Source: Methyloprofundus sp. (GTDB lineage Bacteria > Pseudomonadota > Gammaproteobacteria > Methylococcales > Methylomonadaceae). Taken from it: 8,059 nt of DNA. The position numbers were made by a program, and so were the translations under genes. Under the pieces are notes generated by a model. The model worked only from the letters and a program-made list of their open reading frames with translations. It did no database searches and was not told the DNA's origin. Within the stretch, counting starts at the first letter, position 1. The number at the start of each line of letters is the position of its first letter. The DNA lies in the NCBI GenBank assembly GCA_030636485.1, contig DAOVWV010000054.1:1-8059 (forward strand), written 5' to 3'. Shown in pieces: positions 1-7,976 of the stretch.

Positions 1-101
1 GGGACAAAAACAAGTAGGGTGGGCAGTTTTTTTTGCCCACCAATAAAGCTGACCATGGTGGGCAGAAAAGATTGCCCACCCTACGCGTTATGGCTTGTCC
101 C
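1..101. repeat. Nested palindromic repeat element (MITE/REP-like)
   Basis: The stretch is built of nested inverted repeats. The ends GGGACAA (1-7) and TTGTCCC (95-101) are exact inverted copies. Inside them GTAGGGTGGGCA (14-25) is the exact inverse of TGCCCACCCTAC (73-84). Two smaller hairpins use the same arms: GGTGGGCA (18-25) with TGCCCACC (34-41), and GGTGGGCA (57-64) with TGCCCACC (73-80). The single strand can therefore fold either as one long stem or as two tandem hairpins. No reading frame of note lies inside. The architecture is that of a non-autonomous palindromic repeat (BIME- or MITE-like). The left end coincides with the window edge, so the true boundary is unknown. Whether it is multicopy cannot be seen here. 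Confidence 0.75.
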
Positions 102-166
102 GTGTTAAATATATAGCCAAAAAACCCAATGTTACAGCTTCCAAGCCATTGTATTGATGACCACGA

Positions 167-194
167 GGAGTACAAAAGCATGTTTTTGTACTCC
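167..194. repeat. Perfect 11-bp inverted repeat (hairpin)
   Basis: GGAGTACAAAA (167-177) and TTTTGTACTCC (184-194) are exact inverse copies around the 6-base loop GCATGT. It lies about 60 bp beyond the stop codon of the adaptor gene on the minus strand. There is no run of U after the stem in that direction, so it is not a classical intrinsic terminator. It could stabilise the 3' end of the transcript or be part of a dispersed repeat. Confidence 0.6.
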
Positions 195-222
195 AAATGA
201 GCAATACTTTCACAGCCTCGGA

Positions 223-254
223 GCGTGGGAACAAAAGCACAGCAATTCCCGCGC
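223..254. repeat. Imperfect hairpin just after the adaptor stop
   Basis: GCGTGGGAA (223-231) and TTCCCGCGC (246-254) form a 9-bp stem with a single non-Watson-Crick position. That position is a G-U wobble if read as plus-strand RNA and a C-A mismatch in the minus-strand transcript of the adaptor gene. It sits immediately after the adaptor stop codon. There is no U tract, so a terminator role is doubtful. It is more likely a decayed copy of an intergenic palindromic repeat. Confidence 0.4.
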
Positions 255-255
255 C

Positions 256-1344
256 TTAATTCTTCTCTATCAAATCTAAAAAATTTGCTTTTAATGCAAC
301 CGCCCCTCTTATGGCGATTTCATTTTGTTCTTTTAAATCACCACTAATAATGACCTTCTTTCTTTCTTTACTAATGATCTGTATGGGTTTTGCAGCAAAG
401 CCTGACTGGGTGCGCAGGAATACATAATTAACCCCTTTATACTCTGCCAGTGCCGAATTTCGCACACGAAACAGTGGCGTAGAACTGCTCGGCCTGATTT
501 TAACACTCACTGCCTGCCCAGGTCTCACGAAATCCTGTCCCGTTTCAATTGCGGCCCTCACTAAAACGCTCTGATTATTTTCAACAACTTGCTTACCCAA
601 TAAAAAAATACTGGCACTCACTTGCGTATTTGCAAGAGTGACTTTATCCCCTATTTGCACATGCTGAATACGCTGCTGAGGAACACTGATCTCAAACCAG
701 AGTGTTTTAAAATTCACCACCCGAAATAGAGGTGCCATCGCAACAATCCGCTCGCCTACTGTGACCATTTGCTGCAAAACAACCCCGGATATAGGGGCAA
801 GAATTTTCACTTCACTGCTTAATCGGTGTGTTTTTTCCAGTGATTTAATGGCTTCCGTAGAAATGCCTGAAATTTCCAGTAACTGTCGTGTTTCATATAC
901 CTGCGATAAAAAAACATTATACCTGGCCTCTGTTTTTCTCCAACGCCTTTCAGCAATAAGCCCTTCGGTAAAAAGCTTCTTTTCCCGACGATAGTCTGCT
1001 TTTGCCAGTATCAAACCATTGACTGACTTTAGGTGATCCCTTTGTAGTGCAAGTAGTTCAGGACTATTAATCGTTGCCAATACTTGCCCTTTACTCACTT
1101 TATCGTCCAGTGTCACTTTTATCTGATTAATTAAACCCGCATGCGATGTACTGACAATATATTCATTATCAGGCGGAATAATCACTTTTGCAGGCGCATC
1201 AATAAGGGGAACCGACTTAATGGCGGTTAATTTGCCTAACTTAATCCCTAAGGTATAAAGCTGTATTGAGCTTAACTTGATTTTCTCATCAGCCATCAAG
1301 CCAACGCTATTGAGGAAAATAATAAGCATAAGTAAAACTTTCAT
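256..1344 (-). CDS. Efflux RND transporter periplasmic adaptor subunit (HlyD/CusB/CzcB-type membrane fusion protein)
   Basis: 362 residues. The protein would bridge an inner-membrane RND pump and an outer-membrane factor in the periplasm. Residues 1-18 form a signal peptide with likely cleavage at LMA|DE. It has no lipobox cysteine. The lipoyl/barrel-sandwich half-motifs are clear: GLINQIKV then KGQVLATINSPEL (about 70-97), and ILAPISGVV then VGERIVAMAPLFRVV (about 181-210). Between them lies an alpha-helical hairpin (about 98-175). A beta-barrel (about 214-285, with RPGQAVSVKI) and a membrane-proximal domain follow. The SPEL-type first half-motif is typical of the heavy-metal (CusB/CzcB) branch. 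However, I see no Met- or His-rich metal-binding tail, so the substrate cannot be read. The ATG overlaps the upstream TGA as ATGA, implying translational coupling; only a weak GGTAGG-like ribosome site precedes it. No RND pump gene follows within the 255 bp left in the window. Confidence 0.9.
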   Translation of the reverse strand: MKVLLMLIIFLNSVGLMADEKIKLSSIQLYTLGIKLGKLTAIKSVPLIDAPAKVIIPPDNEYIVSTSHAGLINQIKVTLDDKVSKGQVLATINSPELLALQRDHLKSVNGLILAKADYRREKKLFTEGLIAERRWRKTEARYNVFLSQVYETRQLLEISGISTEAIKSLEKTHRLSSEVKILAPISGVVLQQMVTVGERIVAMAPLFRVVNFKTLWFEISVPQQRIQHVQIGDKVTLANTQVSASIFLLGKQVVENNQSVLVRAAIETGQDFVRPGQAVSVKIRPSSSTPLFRVRNSALAEYKGVNYVFLRTQSGFAAKPIQIISKERKKVIISGDLKEQNEIAIRGAVALKANFLDLIEKN

Positions 1345-2597
1345 GGCATTATGCCTACCGCTTGATTATAAAAAGCAATATTTCGCTGTAATCTGATGGC
1401 ACTTTCCTGGGCATTACTGATGGCTCTTTGCGAACGAGCCTGAATTTTTAAAAAATCCATCAAATTGATTTCCCCCTCAGAAAAGCTGAGATTAGCCATT
1501 TTCAAGTGCTCTTGCGCATTCGCTTGCATCTGCATGGCAATTTCCTGTGCTGCCCGTTCAACCTCCAGTTCATGTTCAGCTTCATGTATCCCAGCCAATA
1601 AAGCCCTATGCAAATGTGCCTTTTTCATTTCTGCCTGTACAAAGGCTCTATTCGCAGCTGCAACCAGAGGTGCCGTATAAGCTTGCCCACCAAAAGGGAT
1701 CGATAGACTAAAAACGATACTGTCAACCGAACTATCGGTTCTGGAATCTCTCTGTGTGTTTCCGCCTAGCGCAATATTTGTTTGCCCGGACCCTCTGGCT
1801 TTAAACCATGCTATCCGTGCTTTTTTCTGTGCAATAATGGCAGTGATACCCGCCAGACCAGGATGGGCATTATTAATCTGTGTCAGTGTACTTTGTTTTT
1901 CATTAATCTGAGCAGGCAACCTGTTATCCTGAGTTAAAAAAGAGAATTGCTTACGTGCATGCATTAGCTCAGCTTCTGCACGGATCAAATCAGTCTTTTT
2001 TTGTAACACTTCACTTTGCGCCAATAAAAAATCAGTTCTGGGCAAATCGCCTAACTCTACGCGCCGCTGCACCGTCGCCGATAACTGTTCTGCTATATGA
2101 TAGGATTTTTCAGCTATTGCATGGCGTAATTTTGCCAGTTTTACTTGCCACAGTGCTTGACGTACCAAGCCTGCCACTTTTAATTTCATGGATTTCAGCT
2201 GATACGTAATACTTTGTTGAGAATATTCTGCCAAATTCAAACCCGCTTCGCGTTGCCCCCAGTTCCATATCGGTACCTGCACCGAGCCCTCAAATTCATG
2301 GGCACCTATATCGGAGCCCGCAAAATCATCCCTATAGTAAAGTGATACACTCGGTGCCCCTGCAATCCAGCGCGTACCTCGTTCGTTAAGCGCCTCACTT
2401 TCCTGGTGCAATGCAGCAATCAATTTATAATCAGGATACTGTTGCAAGGTTTTATTGACTAGCTCTGATAAGCTTAATTGTGGATCAATCATCACTGAAT
2501 CTAAATGATCAACAAGATAAGCGGGTTCTGCTTTTACGCTGGATAACATTCCCAAAGTGCTTAATATAAGCACTGTAATGACGGGTATAACAGGCAT
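1341..2597 (-). CDS. TolC family outer-membrane factor of an RND efflux system (CzcC/CusC-like)
   Basis: 418 residues. It should form the trimeric outer-membrane and periplasmic tunnel for the adaptor encoded next to it. Residues 1-23 are a signal peptide with likely cleavage at VKA|EP. Unlike CusC and OprM it has no lipobox cysteine there. Two outer-membrane efflux repeats are visible. Each has a beta-rich segment ending in a proline-containing strand (about 83-110, ending SVQVPIW; about 273-302, ending FSLSIPFGG). Each is followed by long helices with the diagnostic turns VELGDLPRTDFLLAQSEV (about 180-197) and FSEGEINLMDFLKIQA (about 372-387). The ATG start has an AGGA ribosome site 6 bases upstream. 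The stop TGA overlaps the adaptor ATG by 4 bp. Order C then B matches czcCBA-type operons. It is distinct from the TolC encoded elsewhere in this window. Confidence 0.9.
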   Translation of the reverse strand: MPVIPVITVLILSTLGMLSSVKAEPAYLVDHLDSVMIDPQLSLSELVNKTLQQYPDYKLIAALHQESEALNERGTRWIAGAPSVSLYYRDDFAGSDIGAHEFEGSVQVPIWNWGQREAGLNLAEYSQQSITYQLKSMKLKVAGLVRQALWQVKLAKLRHAIAEKSYHIAEQLSATVQRRVELGDLPRTDFLLAQSEVLQKKTDLIRAEAELMHARKQFSFLTQDNRLPAQINEKQSTLTQINNAHPGLAGITAIIAQKKARIAWFKARGSGQTNIALGGNTQRDSRTDSSVDSIVFSLSIPFGGQAYTAPLVAAANRAFVQAEMKKAHLHRALLAGIHEAEHELEVERAAQEIAMQMQANAQEHLKMANLSFSEGEINLMDFLKIQARSQRAISNAQESAIRLQRNIAFYNQAVGIMP

Positions 2598-2634
2598 TTT
2601 TGTTCCTACAAAAAAGAAAGACGTATGTTCTGGT

Positions 2635-2665
2635 TTTAAAAAATCAAGCGTATTAAAGCTGTCAA
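2635..2665 (-). promoter_or_regulatory. Possible promoter of the outer-membrane factor/adaptor operon
   Basis: A perfect -35 hexamer, TTGACA, lies on the minus strand at 2665-2660, about 65 bp upstream of the outer-membrane factor start. The best -10-like hexamer is TTTAAA (2640-2635) at a 19-bp spacing. At 17 bp the hexamer is only TTTTTA. A long spacer is seen at MerR-type metal-responsive promoters, but I see no convincing dyad between the boxes, so this stays a weak call. An operon promoter somewhere in 2598-2758 is expected because a terminator lies just upstream. Confidence 0.3.
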
Positions 2666-2754
2666 CAAGTTAGGGGTTACAAGTGAGGTATGATCTGGAC
2701 AAAATATAACACAATAACGCCAGCTATATTTGTTTGTATTGCATTATTTGGCAT

Positions 2755-2791
2755 AAAAAAAGGGCTTATACCGCGAAGGTATAAGCCCTTT
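2755..2791 (-). terminator. Intrinsic terminator after the 107-residue membrane protein
   Basis: AAAGGGCTTATACC (2759-2772) and GGTATAAGCCCTTT (2778-2791) form a perfect 14-bp stem around the loop GCGAA. On the minus strand it runs straight into a U-rich tract (complement of the A run at 2755-2761). This is a textbook rho-independent terminator for transcription from the 107-residue gene. It separates that gene from the efflux operon. In the plus direction only a short, interrupted T stretch follows, so activity there would be weaker. Confidence 0.85.
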
Positions 2792-2798
2792 CTGTCAT

Positions 2799-2826
2799 AA
2801 CAATGTCAGTAAACACTGACATTGTT
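2799..2826 (-). terminator. Second perfect hairpin between stop codon and terminator
   Basis: AACAATGTCAGT (2799-2810) and ACTGACATTGTT (2815-2826) make a perfect 12-bp stem with a 4-base loop. It starts 4 bases after the stop codon of the 107-residue gene and ends 7 bases before the main terminator stem. By itself it lacks a U tract. Its likely role is a 3'-end stabilising stem or part of a double-hairpin terminator. Confidence 0.6.
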
Positions 2827-2830
2827 AACT

Positions 2831-3154
2831 CTATTTGATTGCTTCGGCAATTTTATTGAATGCTTCCACTTTATCTTTACCTGTTTTAACCAAGTCCATT
2901 CCTGTTTCCATGACTATACCAACCAAACCTGGTGTATCATAGATCATTTTTCCTAGAAAACCGACAATGGGCAGGCCAATGATTGCGCCCACAAATGTAT
3001 TAATGCCAGTAACACCGAGTAGCTTGGTAATCATCACTAGCGCATCTAATGGGATTAAGACCATTGCACCAAAATAAACAATAACCATGAAGGTGAAAAT
3101 AACAAAAACAATAAACTGGAGTAACCTGACTAGGGCAATATTAACTTTTTTCAT
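2831..3154 (-). CDS. Small hydrophobic membrane protein of unknown function
   Basis: 107 residues. I do not recognise the family. A lysine-bearing N-terminus (MKKVN) precedes a long hydrophobic helix (about 8-35). A second hydrophobic stretch follows (about 36-48). Then comes a glycine/proline-rich membrane segment (about 51-70, with GAIIGLPIVGFLGK). The C-terminal third (about 73-107) is a charged, probably amphipathic helix (METGMDLVKTGKDKVEAF). There are no cysteines or histidines and no catalytic motif. The AGGAAG ribosome site lies 11 bases before the ATG, a slightly long spacing. It lies 93 bp downstream of the rhomboid gene in the same direction and ends at a strong double-hairpin terminator, which supports it being expressed. 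Real gene: fairly sure. Function: unknown. Confidence 0.75.
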   Translation of the reverse strand: MKKVNIALVRLLQFIVFVIFTFMVIVYFGAMVLIPLDALVMITKLLGVTGINTFVGAIIGLPIVGFLGKMIYDTPGLVGIVMETGMDLVKTGKDKVEAFNKIAEAIK

Positions 3155-3229
3155 TTTGGTATCAGCTTCCTAAGAATAACTCAATGCAGATTTATACCCG
3201 CTTGATGAGGCTTTTAAAATTATTCGAGC

Positions 3230-3260
3230 ATTATACCTTAAAGGCATTTAGGCAGGATAA
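3230..3260 (-). promoter_or_regulatory. Possible promoter of the 107-residue membrane protein gene
   Basis: A perfect TATAAT -10 hexamer lies on the minus strand at 3235-3230, between the rhomboid stop and the 107-residue gene. The -35 side overlaps the end of the rhomboid gene and is poor; the best match is TTATCC at about 19-bp spacing. The predicted 5' leader would be about 70 bases. Transcription could equally read through from the rhomboid gene. Confidence 0.35.
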
Positions 3261-3934
3261 TCTTTTCTGAGAAAATACTGAAATAGTAAAAAACCAGCAA
3301 CAAACCCTCCTAAATGCGCCCATAATGCAACATCCGATACACCTTCATAAAACAGAATCGCAGTGGTGGCTTTAGACATCTGGAAAATGACCCAGATACC
3401 GATAAATGCAATCGCAGGTACTTCTATAAAAATAGGTAAAAATAGAATCGGAACCCAGAGGACAATTTTGGCATAGGGGTAAAGAAAAAAATAAGCCCCC
3501 AAGACACCGGCAATGGCACCTGATGCCCCGACGACAGGCATGACCAGATTCGGCGTATAAAGCCACTGCACCATGCTGGCAATAATGCCACAGAGCAGGT
3601 AAAAAATGATAAATCGCCAGTGTCCCATCCGGTCTTCTATATTATCGGCAAAAATCCAGAGAAACCACATATTCATGATTAAATGCCACCAGCTGCCATG
3701 TAAAAAAAGATTGCTGACAAAAGTGAAGTAGTAGTCGATAGGGTAGCCCATGGCTAACGCCCACTCGGGATTGGTATAGCGATTAGGTACCATGCCATAG
3801 ATAAAGATAACATAGCGATGCAGGCGTTCGGGTGACACTTCTAGCCAGACAAATAACGCAGTGCATATAAATATCAACCCCCAGGTAACATAGGGTCGAC
3901 TATAGCAGGGGGCGGTATCTCTAATGGGGATCAT
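3248..3934 (-). CDS. Rhomboid family intramembrane serine protease
   Basis: 228 residues, six predicted transmembrane helices. It cleaves membrane proteins within or near their transmembrane segments in the inner membrane. The N-terminus MIPIRD and the YVTWGLIF first helix (about 14-33) are typical of the compact bacterial rhomboids. The family motif HLIMN gives His84 and Asn88 (oxyanion/structural positions) in helix 2. GASGAIAGV carries the nucleophile Ser138 at the start of helix 4. WAHLGGFVAGF carries the catalytic partner His207 in helix 6. All core catalytic positions are present, so it should be active. The large loop after helix 1 (about 34-70) is the usual L1 loop. There is no soluble cytoplasmic domain like that of GlpG. 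The start is chosen from the conserved MIPIRD; the ribosome site is weak. The substrate is unknown. A 107-residue membrane protein is encoded next to it. Confidence 0.93.
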   Translation of the reverse strand: MIPIRDTAPCYSRPYVTWGLIFICTALFVWLEVSPERLHRYVIFIYGMVPNRYTNPEWALAMGYPIDYYFTFVSNLFLHGSWWHLIMNMWFLWIFADNIEDRMGHWRFIIFYLLCGIIASMVQWLYTPNLVMPVVGASGAIAGVLGAYFFLYPYAKIVLWVPILFLPIFIEVPAIAFIGIWVIFQMSKATTAILFYEGVSDVALWAHLGGFVAGFLLFQYFLRKDYPA

Positions 3935-3956
3935 AACTCAGCTAATACTCTGTTAG

Positions 3957-3984
3957 TTTATAAACTCAGATAATCCACTGTACA
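3957..3984 (-). promoter_or_regulatory. Possible promoter of the rhomboid gene
   Basis: On the minus strand TGTACA (3984-3979, 4 of 6 to the -35 consensus) is followed after 16 bp by TATAAA (3962-3957, 5 of 6 to the -10 consensus). This places the transcript start about 15 bases before the ATG, giving a short leader. The -10 lies inside a perfect 12-bp palindrome AGTTTATAAACT (3955-3966), which could also be an operator half-site pair. Confidence 0.35.
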
Positions 3985-4054
3985 GGATAGCACTACAACT
4001 TACCACTAAGGGCTGAGAATTGTAACGCCTCATTATTCACGGGTAAAGGCAGAT

Positions 4055-4165
4055 AAAAGAGCCGTCATTCCCGAAGTCTACCCAGTCAAGCGTGGGCACA
4101 AGCGTTATCGGAAATCTACGTTGAACATAGATTCCTGCTAACGGCATGCAGGAATGACGGCTTTT
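4055..4165. repeat. Palindromic intergenic repeat element with GCCGTCATTCC ends
   Basis: The ends are inverted copies: GCCGTCATTCC (4061-4071) with GGAATGACGGC (4151-4161). The stem is extended past a 2-base bulge by AAAA (4055-4058) with TTTT (4162-4165). Inside are two further stems: ATTCCTGC (4131-4138) with GCAGGAAT (4148-4155), and GGAAATCTA (4110-4118) with TAGATTCC (4128-4135, one bulged base). CCGTCATTCC/GGAATGACGG ends are familiar from dispersed intergenic repeats in many proteobacteria. There is no coding potential. Probably a non-autonomous mobile or REP-type repeat. Copy number cannot be tested here. Confidence 0.7.
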
Positions 4166-4214
4166 GAAGAGCTCAGATGCCAGTGAAAAATGAGAAGTTA
4201 CACCACGCGAAGTC

Positions 4215-4250
4215 TATTGCGTACCCTAATATTAGCAGTGGTACGCAATA
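4215..4250. repeat. 11-bp inverted repeat with a palindromic loop
   Basis: TATTGCGTACC (4215-4225) and GGTACGCAATA (4240-4250) are exact inverse copies around a 14-base loop. The loop together with the last stem base contains the perfect palindrome CTAATATTAG (4225-4234 or so). It lies about 50 bp past the icd stop codon. There is no U tract on the minus strand, so terminator function is doubtful. It may be another dispersed repeat or an mRNA 3'-end stabiliser. Confidence 0.55.
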
Positions 4251-4299
4251 CATGCCTTACAAATCACATTCTAGATTGCTTTCCTTAACATTAAAACAA

Positions 4300-6540
<2,241 letters not shown>

Positions 6541-6552
6541 TCAGTACTTAGA

Positions 6553-6574
6553 AAATATAATATGCATTATATTT
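6553..6574. promoter_or_regulatory. AT-rich inverted repeat overlapping the icd -10 region
   Basis: AAATATAAT (6553-6561) and ATTATATTT (6566-6574) are exact inverse copies separated by ATGC. The right arm contains the presumed icd -10 hexamer. It could be an operator for a regulator of icd. It could also be a chance symmetry, since inverted AT-rich words are common around -10 elements. Confidence 0.35.
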
Positions 6575-6594
6575 CAGAATGGCGCTTATTTACA
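6566..6594 (-). promoter_or_regulatory. Likely icd promoter
   Basis: On the minus strand a perfect TATAAT -10 (6571-6566) is preceded at 17 bp by TGTAAA (6594-6589), a modest -35. The transcript would start about 35-40 bases before the icd ATG. It lies downstream of the tolC hairpin and so gives icd separate transcription. Confidence 0.5.
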
Positions 6595-6622
6595 CTCGGA
6601 TGCTGAAAATGGGCTTAATTGA

Positions 6623-6641
6623 AGGGTATTATTAATACCCT
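6623..6641 (-). terminator. Hairpin after tolC, weak possible terminator
   Basis: AGGGTATT (6623-6630) and AATACCCT (6634-6641) form a perfect 8-bp stem with a 3-base loop, starting about 21 bases past the tolC stop. On the minus strand the stem is followed by TCAATTAAG, which is not a clean U tract, so termination may be partial. Confidence 0.4.
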
Positions 6642-6662
6642 CGCTCCTAAATCGATAGAATT

Positions 6663-7976
6663 TTATTGCAAATAGCGGTTAATCGCCTCTAAATCTGTAA
6701 TACTTAAAGTACTCGCGGCATTTTTTAAACGGATCCCATTAACCAGATAAGCATAACGGGATTTAGCGTATTTGCTTTGTGCACTGGTATAGTTTCTGGT
6801 TGCGTTTAAAACATCTATCATGGTGCGGGTACCGACATCAAACCCTGCTTCGGTTGCCTCTAGTGCGCTTTTACCTGAACGCACTGCAGACTTTAAAGCT
6901 TCCACCTGGCTAATGCTGGCAATCACTCCGCGATAAGAGTCTTTGACTTCCTGGGTTACCGCGCGCTGCGTTGCTATCAGGTTTTCTTTTGCCTGGGCAT
7001 ATTGGTATTCAGCCTGACGTGTTCGCGAATCAACCGCTCCCCCTTCAAAAAGCGGGATATTTAATTGCACGCCTATGCTTTCGGTATTTCCCCTAGCCTC
7101 AAGGTTTCCAGTGGTATCGTTAAGGCCAAAATTACCGACGATATCTAATTGCGGATAATGACCACTCCGTTGTAAGTCAATATTATCCATCACAATATCG
7201 GACTCACTCTGGGCAACCAGAATTTGTAGGTTTTGAGTCAAAGCCTGCCTATTCCATTCCTCTATATCATCTGGAGCTGGCTTAGGCAGTGGTAATGTCT
7301 TACCTAAAACACTCAACTCCGAGGAATAAGAGCCAATAATGACTTTTAAGGCTTCTTTGGCATTTTCTACATTATTATCTGCTGCAATGACATCGGACCG
7401 GCTTTGATCATATCCCGCTTGCGCTTCATAGACATCGGTTATTGCGATAAGCCCTACATCAAATCGTTGTTGTGCCTGCTCTAACTGTCTGGCAATGGTT
7501 TTCATTTCAGACTTGGAAAAGGTCAGGTCATCCTGAGCTGCTAACACTGAAAAATAGGCATTCGTGGTTTTAAGAATTAACTTTTGCTGTTCAGCAAGAT
7601 AACTGGCATCCGCCTGGGCAATCTGCTTTTCTGATTGCGAAAGTTGCACCCACATATCCCAATGAAAAACGGGCTGTACCAGGTTTATTGAAAACTGGCT
7701 GTCCCAAAAGTCATTTCTTTTTGATTGGCCGGGGAATTTATTATTAAAAACAGAGTCCTGGTATGACCAATTATGAGCAGTAGAAGCGCCTGCACTGACC
7801 GTAGGTAATAAGCGGGCGATACTTTGATCTTTAGTCTCGCCTACGGCCATTTTATTGGCGAGTGACTGACGCAAAAAAGGATCATTTTGCAGAGCAAGAT
7901 CATAGGTTTCTAATAAGTTTTGTGCCTGAATTGAGGTGGAAAATAAAAAGATCAGTGAAATTGCTTTTTTATTCAT
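6663..7976 (-). CDS. tolC: TolC outer-membrane efflux channel
   Basis: 437 residues from the chosen ATG. It forms the trimeric outer-membrane channel shared by type I secretion and RND/ABC/MFS export systems. Residues 1-18 are a signal peptide (cleavage at IQA|QN). The rest follows E. coli TolC closely. The first repeat contains FDVGLIAITDVYEAQAGYD (about 172-190) and the second GFDVGTRTMIDVLNATRNYT (about 378-397). The strand motifs FSINLVQPVF (about 95-104) and GVQLNIPLFEGG (about 302-313) are also present. The links that hold the periplasmic end closed, T152/D153 and R367 in E. coli, are kept as Thr180, Asp181 and Arg384. The long C-terminal tail of the E. coli protein is absent. A longer frame using TTG at 8000 is possible. 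The ATG at 7976 is preferred because it gives a clean signal peptide, has AAAAGG 5 bases upstream, and is compatible with the promoter. No adaptor or pump gene adjoins it. Confidence 0.95.
   Translation of the reverse strand: MNKKAISLIFLFSTSIQAQNLLETYDLALQNDPFLRQSLANKMAVGETKDQSIARLLPTVSAGASTAHNWSYQDSVFNNKFPGQSKRNDFWDSQFSINLVQPVFHWDMWVQLSQSEKQIAQADASYLAEQQKLILKTTNAYFSVLAAQDDLTFSKSEMKTIARQLEQAQQRFDVGLIAITDVYEAQAGYDQSRSDVIAADNNVENAKEALKVIIGSYSSELSVLGKTLPLPKPAPDDIEEWNRQALTQNLQILVAQSESDIVMDNIDLQRSGHYPQLDIVGNFGLNDTTGNLEARGNTESIGVQLNIPLFEGGAVDSRTRQAEYQYAQAKENLIATQRAVTQEVKDSYRGVIASISQVEALKSAVRSGKSALEATEAGFDVGTRTMIDVLNATRNYTSAQSKYAKSRYAYLVNGIRLKNAASTLSITDLEAINRYLQ

Larger units (their letters stand above)
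3935..4299. other. 365-bp intergenic region between icd and the rhomboid gene
   Basis: This gap contains no supported gene. It holds the likely rhomboid promoter near 3957-3984, a 111-bp palindromic repeat element at 4055-4165, and a separate 11-bp hairpin at 4215-4250. The 9-base word CGAAGTCTA occurs twice in the same direction (4072-4080 and 4208-4216), once within the larger repeat and once next to the hairpin. An open frame on the plus strand from 4177 runs into the end of icd but has no ribosome site or recognisable product. I see no U-tract terminator for icd here. Confidence 0.7.

Noticed and set aside
1..255. CRISPR-like array from the repeated GGTGGGCA words
   Set aside because: The copies alternate in orientation and form palindromes with unequal, very short spacings; there are no regular direct repeats with unique spacers.
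761..994. A plus-strand open frame inside the adaptor gene, and similar ones inside the outer-membrane factor gene (1465-1680, 1955-2209)
   Set aside because: They are antisense to well-supported conserved genes, are cysteine-rich in an implausible way, and have no start signals; they are reading-frame shadows.
2635..2665. MerR/CueR-type metal-responsive promoter upstream of the efflux pair
   Set aside because: The TTGACA box and possible 19-bp spacing are suggestive, but no dyad symmetry lies between the boxes and no MerR-type regulator gene is in the window, so I kept it only as a weak promoter call.
3372..3566. A second minus-strand frame within the rhomboid gene
   Set aside because: It lies wholly inside the rhomboid coding sequence in another frame, while the rhomboid frame carries all the catalytic motifs.
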